Assembly: GCF_020524165.1 (NCBI RefSeq)
Contig: NZ_JAIVKU010000005.1
Location: 248,001 to 312,000, forward strand
Direction: 5' to 3'
DNA from: Guptibacillus hwajinpoensis
Lineage (GTDB): Bacteria; Bacillota; Bacilli; Bacillales; Guptibacillaceae
Length of the DNA stretch: 64,000 bases
The notes below the pieces were generated by a model. That model saw only the letters and a list, made by a program, of their open reading frames with translations. It ran no database searches and was not told where the DNA came from. Both the position numbers and the translations under genes were made by a program. Positions 58,785 through 64,000 of the stretch are shown here, one piece after another; position 1 is the first letter of the stretch; each line of letters starts with the position of its first letter.

Positions 58785-59813
58785 TTGGTTAAGCCATTTG
58801 TGCCTCAACTCGTCTATATGGAACCACGTGCCTTAGAGTATCCATTAGGTCGAGAGCTTCATGACAAATTCTCAAAAATGGACATTGAGATTAGAGAAAC
58901 GACCTCACACAATCAGGTTCGAAATCTACCAGGTGATAACCACTTCCAGCAATATCGCGTCGCAAAATCGACTTTGGTTGTCGGTGTAAGAAAAACGCTA
59001 AAATTTGATACATCAAAACCGTCTGCTGAATATGCGATTCCGTTTGCCACTGGTTGCATGGGTCACTGTCATTATTGCTATCTCCAAACCACAATGGGGA
59101 GTAAGCCATACATTCGTACGTATGTGAATACAGATGACATTTTCGAAGCGGCCGAAAAGTATATGCAGGAGAGAGCACCAGAACCTACTCGGTTTGAGGC
59201 ATCCTGTACATCAGATATCGTCGGTATTGATCATTTAACGCATACACTAAAGCGAGCGATCGAATACTTTGGCAAATCAGATCATGGCCGCCTTCGCTTT
59301 GTAACAAAGTTCGCACACGTTGATCATCTGCTTGATGCCGATCATCAGGGGCGAACCCGTTTTCGTTTTAGTATGAATGCTGACTATGTCATTAAGTTTC
59401 TAGAACCAGGAACCTCGCGCCTTGATGAGCGAATCGAAGCAGCAGCGAAAGTCGCAGAAGCTGGTTATCCACTCGGCTTCATCGTTGCCCCGATCTACCT
59501 ATATGATGATTGGAAAGAAGGTTATCTTACTTTGTTTGAGAAACTAGAAGCTAAGCTTCCAAAAAGCGCAACGAAAGACTTAACATTTGAACTCATTCAG
59601 CATCGATTTACAAAACCAGCGAAGCGCGTGATTCAAAAAAACTACCCGATGACAAAGCTTGAAATGGAAGAAGAAGATCGCATGTACAAATGGGGGAAAT
59701 ACGGCATTGGAAAATATGTTTACCAAAAAGACCAGCAGCAAGATATGAAAGACACGCTGGGAGGGTATATTGACAAGTTCTTCCCCGATGCGAAATTAGA
59801 GTACTTTACTTAA
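58785..59813 (+). CDS. splB: spore photoproduct lyase
   Basis: A 342-residue radical-SAM enzyme. The iron-sulfur motif is ATGCMGHCHYCYLQTTMGSKP (CxxxCxxC, ~residue 90), with RVAKSTLVVGVRKTLKF before it, FEASCTSDIVGIDHLTH in the barrel, and LTFELIQHRFTKPAK and YGIGKYVY near the end. It reverts 5-thyminyl-5,6-dihydrothymine in DNA of germinating spores using SAM. GGAGG lies seven bases before the TTG at 58785; the TTG one codon earlier is too close. It shows that the organism forms endospores and repairs their UV damage. Confidence 0.93.
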   Translation: MVKPFVPQLVYMEPRALEYPLGRELHDKFSKMDIEIRETTSHNQVRNLPGDNHFQQYRVAKSTLVVGVRKTLKFDTSKPSAEYAIPFATGCMGHCHYCYLQTTMGSKPYIRTYVNTDDIFEAAEKYMQERAPEPTRFEASCTSDIVGIDHLTHTLKRAIEYFGKSDHGRLRFVTKFAHVDHLLDADHQGRTRFRFSMNADYVIKFLEPGTSRLDERIEAAAKVAEAGYPLGFIVAPIYLYDDWKEGYLTLFEKLEAKLPKSATKDLTFELIQHRFTKPAKRVIQKNYPMTKLEMEEEDRMYKWGKYGIGKYVYQKDQQQDMKDTLGGYIDKFFPDAKLEYFT

Positions 59814-59817
59814 GGAA

Positions 59818-59842
59818 ACAGTGCCTGGCACCGCCCGATTTA
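59818..59842 (+). repeat. short interspersed repeat, copy 2
   Basis: A 25-base word starting ACAGTGCCTGGCACC and ending CGATTTA, directly after the splB stop, matching copy 1 at 58074-58098 except at three positions. Confidence 0.65.
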
Positions 59843-59873
59843 ACTCGAACGGCGTCGAACAAAAGATGGGTAC

Positions 59874-59915
59874 ACTAAAAAAAGGCATGGAAGCAAATCG
59901 CTTCCATGCCTTTCA
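59874..59915. terminator. hairpin between splB and AEC gene; stronger on minus strand
   Basis: A 14-bp stem AAAGGCATGGAAGC with its complement around AAATC. The minus-strand side runs into seven T residues while the plus side has only three, so it mainly ends a leftward transcript, most likely that of the AEC gene with a ~350-nt 3' tail. Confidence 0.8.
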
Positions 59916-59989
59916 TCTATGTACGTTCATCATTCTATGTAACAAGAATATAAGCAAGTTTAAACCCAAACCCGCTTCGTCGTCACTAT

Positions 59990-60170
59990 AAGTGTCTCAA
60001 AGCCCGCGTAAAAGCAGGTGGGTACCCGCACAGCTACCTTTAACGTCCCGCTCAGTAGGCCGGCTTGTTATCAGCAACTGGATGTAGAGTTCCCGGAAAA
60101 CTAGCATCGGTTTGAGACAACCGTTGTTAACGTGCGTTGCAGGAAATGGGTATTGCTTATGCTTATACTC
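59990..60170 (-). ncRNA. candidate structured RNA in the AEC 3' region
   Basis: This stretch is richer in G and C than its surroundings and is not a gene I can support. TGTCTCAAA (59993-60001) is perfectly complementary to TTTGAGACA (60111-60119), closing a ~110-nt loop that holds further complementary pieces (AGGT/ACCT, AGTT/AACT). The leftward terminator at 59874-59915 and the AEC gene to the right place it in a leftward transcript, perhaps as a processed 3' RNA or a separate small RNA. A 61-codon minus-strand frame here lacks a ribosome binding site. Function and strand are inferred. Confidence 0.4.
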
Positions 60171-60260
60171 TACACCTTCCATCGTATAAAATCAATGGTT
60201 CCGATTTCCAGTTCCATTATCCTTCGCATGTCCATTCTACCTCTCCTAGAACATCTTCTC

Positions 60261-61175
60261 TTAAAATAACCACCGACCAAACGAAATGACTGCGGTAACC
60301 GTAATCATACTTAACACCGTGGAGGCAAGAACAATTTGTGCAGAAAGCTCTGGCTCATTTTCATATTCTTGTGCGATGATCGCACTATTTACGGCTGTTG
60401 GCATCGCAGATGAAATGAACAATGCCTGAGCTGTCACTCCATCAATTCCTAATACGTAAATAAGGCCAAGTGCAATCGCAGGGCCAAGTAAAAGACGAAT
60501 AATCAGACTTACGTACACCACAGATAAATTTTTCGATAATCGAAGCTGAGCAACCTGAGCTCCAAGCGTTAATAATGCAATCGCAATCATTGAGTCAGCA
60601 ATGTAATCTGCCGGAGTAAGTATGAATTCAGGAACCGAAACGTCTAGAAGGTTAAACCCAATCCCAAGCAGCATCGCATACAATACTGGCATCTTAAAAT
60701 AACCAAGTAACGCACTTAATTTGCTTCCCTCGACTGTTTTTAATGAAAAAATTCCCCACGAAAACGTAAGGATGTTCTGGAACGTTAAGATAATGACTTG
60801 AATCGACATAGCAAAGGGATCATGCTTAAACACGAGATCATTCACAGGTACGCCATAGTTTCCAGAATTATAGAATAAAATACTGTTTGTAAACGAAGCC
60901 CTCACGCTTCTACTGTAACCAAATAACCGACTTATGAATTTGGATACCACGTATAGAACCACAATCAAAATACTAAAGAACGTCAACACGGATAAAAACA
61001 AAGACAAAGAAAAAGTCGTTTCATAAAGCTTTAAGAAAATAAATCCTGGCACGATGAAATAAATGTTCACTTTCGCAAGCGTGTATAAATCAAATTGAAA
61101 AATGCGATGAAGCAACACACCAATTCCAATTAGAATAAACACGGGTACAATAATTTCAATAAATACACCTAACAC
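60261..61175 (-). CDS. AEC family transporter (auxin efflux carrier fold)
   Basis: A 304-residue membrane protein with ten hydrophobic helices in two halves, each with the crossing-helix pattern; LFYNSGNYGVPVNDLVFKH and LFISSAMPTAVNSAIIAQEYENEPELSAQIVLASTVLSMITV are AEC signatures. Bacterial members export malate, malonate or amino-acid derivatives. The GTG start at 61175 follows GAGGGG. There is no terminator within 60 bases of the stop, so the transcript probably continues into the structured region at 59990-60170. Confidence 0.87.
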   Translation of the reverse strand: MLGVFIEIIVPVFILIGIGVLLHRIFQFDLYTLAKVNIYFIVPGFIFLKLYETTFSLSLFLSVLTFFSILIVVLYVVSKFISRLFGYSRSVRASFTNSILFYNSGNYGVPVNDLVFKHDPFAMSIQVIILTFQNILTFSWGIFSLKTVEGSKLSALLGYFKMPVLYAMLLGIGFNLLDVSVPEFILTPADYIADSMIAIALLTLGAQVAQLRLSKNLSVVYVSLIIRLLLGPAIALGLIYVLGIDGVTAQALFISSAMPTAVNSAIIAQEYENEPELSAQIVLASTVLSMITVTAVISFGRWLF

Positions 61176-61316
61176 AAGAGCCCCTCAATTCATAACTGCA
61201 TTCTGTTCCCCTTTACAGTTTACACGAATGTCAGAAACTCTTCAGTACTCTTGCTCAATGACACACGGAATCGCTTCATACGGAATAAACACCATACACG
61301 GGCTCTCTTTCAGACT

Positions 61317-61616
61317 TCAAGAGACTTTTTCCTTCAGCGTATCTCGAAGCACGGCATTCACTGCTTTTCGCCGTTTCCATAGAAGATCGATCAGTTCATC
61401 TAATTCTAAAAACACTTCATCGCTATCACAATAAGAAGCGCCTTTACAATGGATAGAAAAGGAGGCGTTCGGATATTTCATAACAGTACATTGACCATCT
61501 TTTTCAGTATCCTCAAAAACAAAATAATGTTTTTGACCCAGATGATCAAATTCGGCAAGCTGATCAAAAGCTTTCAACAACGCTTCTACATCGACCTTAC
61601 GTTTAATAATGTTCAT
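61317..61616 (-). CDS. hypothetical protein, 99 residues
   Basis: A soluble product with an amphipathic N-terminal helix (VEALLKAFDQLAEF), a beta-rich middle (HYFVFEDTEKDGQCTVMKYPNASFSIHCKGASYCDSDEV) with three cysteines, and a helical lysine-rich end. AGGAGAGG precedes the ATG. I do not recognise the family. It is preceded and followed by small single genes, so operon context gives no hint. Confidence 0.6.
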   Translation of the reverse strand: MNIIKRKVDVEALLKAFDQLAEFDHLGQKHYFVFEDTEKDGQCTVMKYPNASFSIHCKGASYCDSDEVFLELDELIDLLWKRRKAVNAVLRDTLKEKVS

Positions 61617-61707
61617 GGTTTCCTCTCCTTATAGGCTAAAATCGCTCTCTATCTATAGATACTATTATTCGATTTAACACGCTAAAATCCTTTTTTACAG
61701 CGTCCAT

Positions 61708-61742
61708 AGCAAAAAGCCAGTCTTGATGACTGGCTTTTCATT
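61708..61742 (-). terminator. terminator of the DUF3889 gene
   Basis: AAAGCCAGTC pairs with GACTGGCTTT around TTGAT; five T residues follow on the minus strand. Confidence 0.85.
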
Positions 61743-61749
61743 ACCTGAT

Positions 61750-62070
61750 TCATTGAAATTCTTCAATTTCATCATACTTTACATCGATTAACTCATCACT
61801 TTGAGGGTTAACAAGCACGTACACTCGAATTTTTCGTGACTGACCGTTCTGTTTTAACGTAAAATCGAAATCATACTGCTCTCTTACATCAGAGATAAAA
61901 ACTTTTCCATCATACCTGTAGTCCGTGACCTGTTGATCTGGGTATTTTTTCGTCGTTTGTTCAATAGCGATTTTCCCCCATTTAGCATAGGATGGAGCTT
62001 CACCATGAACATAAGATGGCAACAGGAACATAACCAATACACTAAATAAAAGCATCATTTTTCTTAGCAA
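61750..62070 (-). CDS. DUF3889 secreted protein (YqzG/YhdC-like)
   Basis: The 106-residue protein has a signal peptide (MLRKMMLLFSVLVMFLLPSYVHGEA) and the DUF3889 core: PSYAKWGKIAIEQTTKKYPDQQVTDYRYDG and the beta strand RKIRVYVLVNPQSDELIDVKYDEIEE. B. subtilis YqzG and YhdC are of this type; their role in the cell envelope is unknown. The TTG at 62070 is eight bases after GGAGG; ATG codons just inside the signal peptide are alternatives. Confidence 0.78.
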   Translation of the reverse strand: MLRKMMLLFSVLVMFLLPSYVHGEAPSYAKWGKIAIEQTTKKYPDQQVTDYRYDGKVFISDVREQYDFDFTLKQNGQSRKIRVYVLVNPQSDELIDVKYDEIEEFQ

Positions 62071-62150
62071 TTCGACTACCTCCATTCTGAGTACTCTGAA
62101 GATAGTATTCATTCCTTTTATAAAAAACATGCATCATGACAACGTTACGT

Positions 62151-62615
62151 CTATTGATCCCTACCAGGTATAAAATTGACGATGATTCTTATGATAAGCA
62201 ACAATAACAGTGTGCTCAAAAAGGTATAGTACCAGGTCCAGCTCTCATAGTGAATTAAGTCGGTATATTTTTCGAGAAAGAATTCGGTGATTGTGATAAT
62301 TCCAGAGTAAATGACAGCCTTCAGAACATAACCGATCCACCCTGAACGAAAAGTCGACTGATAATAATACACGCCTAACACCGGAAAAAGCACATACTCA
62401 TATGTAAGACTAGAATCAAAATGGCGATTAAATAAATTCACAGGATAGGTAAGCATTCCTTCTTCTACCACAATGACTCCAATAATAGAAGAAAAATAAC
62501 TTGTAAGTAAAAAAAAGAGAAGCCACTCTTTTATTGGTGGCTTTCGCATACTGAATACAAACAACCCCACCCCTATTAGAGCTAATAGCCAGAGCATTGT
62601 TTTTTCAACCATCAT
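62151..62615 (-). CDS. CBO0543 family membrane protein, second copy
   Basis: A 154-residue membrane protein. IKEWLLFFLLTSYFSSIIGVIVVEEGMLTYPVNLFNRHFDSSLTYEYVLFPVLGVYYYQSTF is the typical CBO0543 pattern (a short soluble loop with YPV before a FDxxxxYE..LFP helix). Five hydrophobic helices are predicted. AAGGTG precedes two adjacent ATGs. It has the same family assignment as 57450-57941 but little sequence identity by eye, so it is not a recent duplicate. Confidence 0.8.
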   Translation of the reverse strand: MMVEKTMLWLLALIGVGLFVFSMRKPPIKEWLLFFLLTSYFSSIIGVIVVEEGMLTYPVNLFNRHFDSSLTYEYVLFPVLGVYYYQSTFRSGWIGYVLKAVIYSGIITITEFFLEKYTDLIHYESWTWYYTFLSTLLLLLIIRIIVNFIPGRDQ

Positions 62616-62820
62616 TGTTTATCACCTTCGTTGTCTTCCTCTATCCTTCAATTATCTCCTTGCACTTAGAAACCTATGCATGAGCATGTAAGCACATTGA
62701 AGAGAAATATGCCTTCTTTCACACGAAACATCGATTTGTTTTTTTCCTTCTCGGTTTAATGACACATTCTTAGGGGAATTCTAAAGTGTTCACCATTGAA
62801 TTTGAAGGGAGTTTCCAGTC

Positions 62821-64000
62821 ATGACCAAGAAACTGTTACCATGGCAGCTGCGGAAGTATTTTGAGATGTCAAAGCGTATTCGAAAACATGAACTTCAGGC
62901 AACGCTCTGGTATATGCCAGGCTTATATATTTTAGGCGCCTTTGTTTTTGTTGCGGCTAGCTTATATTTGGATTTAGTTCTCGAACTTTCTCAGTACACG
63001 CCAAACATGATCCGAACGACAGCGCAACCGACCAGACTACTCGTTAGTGCTCTCATCGGTGGGATTTTAACGCTAAGTGCCTTTACGCTAAACTCGTTGC
63101 TCGTTGTTTTAACGACATTTAGCGGACAATTCTCTCCAAGAATGCTCCTTAATTTCGTTGCTGATCGAACCACTCAGCACTTTATCGGTATTTTTCACGG
63201 TAGCTTTGTTTACGTCCTTGTCATTTTTTTATTTATCACAAGCAAAGAAGACGAATATTTCGTGGCCATTCCTGGGATGACAGTATTCCTTGCATTTATA
63301 ACGGTCGTGACGTTTATCTTCTTTATCAACCACGCAACAAGTTGGATGCAGGTACATAACATTACTACAAATATGAAGGAAGAATCCATTTCCATTGTAA
63401 GAGAAACGCTCCGTAATGATCTTGAACAATTTCGTTGCGAAGATCCTGGCGATCTAATGGAAAAAGAACGAGAAACCGAAACATTGATTACCGCTCCCGA
63501 CTCAGGATACATTCAGCTTATTGATTTTAAAGCGATGATTGATGAAGCAAAAAAAGATCAAATCATTATTAAACTTCATAATAAAGTGGGAGATTACGTC
63601 TTAAAAGGGAATCGCTACTTTTCTTACTGGGGAGCTGGTGCTGAACGCGTGAACGTTGAGAAGTACTGCCAGCACATTGAACTGGGGTATAAAGAAACAG
63701 AAATTCAAGATTTAAAGATGGGGATGACCAAACTCTCTGAAATTGGTGTCAAGTCGTTAGGGAATGATGATCCTCAAACAGCGATTACGGTTATCCATCA
63801 AATGGCCGATCTTCTTCTTGAAGTAGAGCGAGACATTACCTTCACCCCTTATCTTGCCGATCATGAAAAACAAGTAAGAGTTGTCATGGACGCAGAAGAA
63901 TTTAGCTATTATCTATATCGGGGGTTTGGTTATTTAAGACATTATGCAGGGGATAACTACCCAATTATTACTGAAATCATTGCCGCCCTGAGCATGGTTG
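62821..64000 (+). CDS. DUF2254 family membrane protein, 3' end missing
   Basis: The frame runs from the ATG at 62821 (with GGGAG about eight bases upstream) to the right edge, 393 codons, so the C-terminus is outside the window. Early helices include LYILGAFVFVAASLYLDLVLEL; then comes the DUF2254 motif: LIGGILTLSAFTLNSLLVVLTTFSGQFSPRMLLNFVADRTTQHFIGIFHGSFVYVLVIF. A soluble regulatory half with RETLRNDLEQF and APDSGYIQLIDF follows. The function of DUF2254 is unknown; the size (~450 residues in full) and four or five N-terminal helices suggest a membrane channel-like or signalling protein. Confidence 0.85.
   Translation, partial: MTKKLLPWQLRKYFEMSKRIRKHELQATLWYMPGLYILGAFVFVAASLYLDLVLELSQYTPNMIRTTAQPTRLLVSALIGGILTLSAFTLNSLLVVLTTFSGQFSPRMLLNFVADRTTQHFIGIFHGSFVYVLVIFLFITSKEDEYFVAIPGMTVFLAFITVVTFIFFINHATSWMQVHNITTNMKEESISIVRETLRNDLEQFRCEDPGDLMEKERETETLITAPDSGYIQLIDFKAMIDEAKKDQIIIKLHNKVGDYVLKGNRYFSYWGAGAERVNVEKYCQHIELGYKETEIQDLKMGMTKLSEIGVKSLGNDDPQTAITVIHQMADLLLEVERDITFTPYLADHEKQVRVVMDAEEFSYYLYRGFGYLRHYAGDNYPIITEIIAALSMV

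Noticed and set aside
60010..60032. T-box-like GGTGGGTACCCGC word
   Set aside because: It resembles the T-box AGGGTGGNACCGCG only in part, lacks the specifier-domain context and any aminoacyl-related gene downstream.
59997..60182. 61-residue minus-strand frame in the structured region
   Set aside because: No ribosome binding site, odd composition, and it coincides with base-paired sequence; better explained as non-coding.
1..64000. rRNA, tRNA, CRISPR arrays, insertion sequences, prophage
   Set aside because: No tRNA-like cloverleaf, no spaced direct repeats of CRISPR type, no transposase, integrase or phage structural gene was seen.

Overview
The window reads as chromosome of a spore-forming, low-to-mid-GC Bacillota of the family Bacillaceae, probably a marine or halotolerant relative of Bacillus/Alkalihalobacillus. 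Pointers are GGAGG-type ribosome binding sites, many TTG/GTG starts, intact yknWXYZ and tre operons, splAB, a Spo0E-like phosphatase, an RsbR paralog, a BCCT betaine transporter and a betaine-binding lipoprotein. The species cannot be fixed from the sequence. No rRNA, tRNA, CRISPR array, prophage or insertion sequence was seen; this looks like ordinary core/accessory chromosome.

Layout. 1-3.8 kb: end of a TetR regulator, a sigma-70-like factor, rpmE2 with a structured leader, and several very small regulatory genes (Spo0E-like, Fur-regulated-basic-protein-like). 3.9-9.9 kb: recQ and the yknWXYZ efflux operon behind a sigma-W type promoter. 10-22 kb: a mini-protein resembling sigma-B region 3 under its own sigma-B type promoter, nrnB, an acyl-CoA ligase, LOG protein, sirtuin, RsbR paralog, opuD, HNH nuclease and a SWIM/SNF2 helicase. 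22-31.8 kb: exporter, betaine-binding protein, redox enzymes, and the trehalose PTS operon (EIIA-treP-treC-treR) with two palindromic operators. 31.8-40.2 kb: cupin, aldo/keto reductase, DJ-1 protein, cell-wall 3D protein, nucleoside hydrolase, lipid kinase. 40.2-44.7 kb: an OFA-family transporter, a DUF2294 protein and an FdhF/YdeP-type molybdopterin enzyme, in which the transporter and the enzyme are each preceded by a terminator-ended leader sharing a small conserved hairpin. 44.8-51.5 kb: AarF-like kinase, thiM, MBL hydrolase, peroxiredoxin, divergent Rex paralog, exonuclease. 51.6-52.4 kb: a microbial rhodopsin of the xenorhodopsin / Anabaena sensory rhodopsin type. 52.4-64 kb: symporter, HD and histidine phosphatases, splAB (UV repair of spores), an unexplained structured non-coding stretch, an AEC transporter and a DUF2254 membrane protein running off the right edge.

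How the pieces fit. Several genes answer osmotic, envelope and light stress (opuD, betaine-binding protein, yknWXYZ, rsbR-like, splB, rhodopsin). The two least explained items are (i) the repeated leader-RNA element controlling the OFA transporter and the FdhF-like enzyme, which behaves on paper like an uncharacterised riboswitch or attenuator, and (ii) the rhodopsin, present without any retinal-synthesis or transducer gene nearby. All assignments come from reading protein motifs and DNA signals by eye; no database search was possible.
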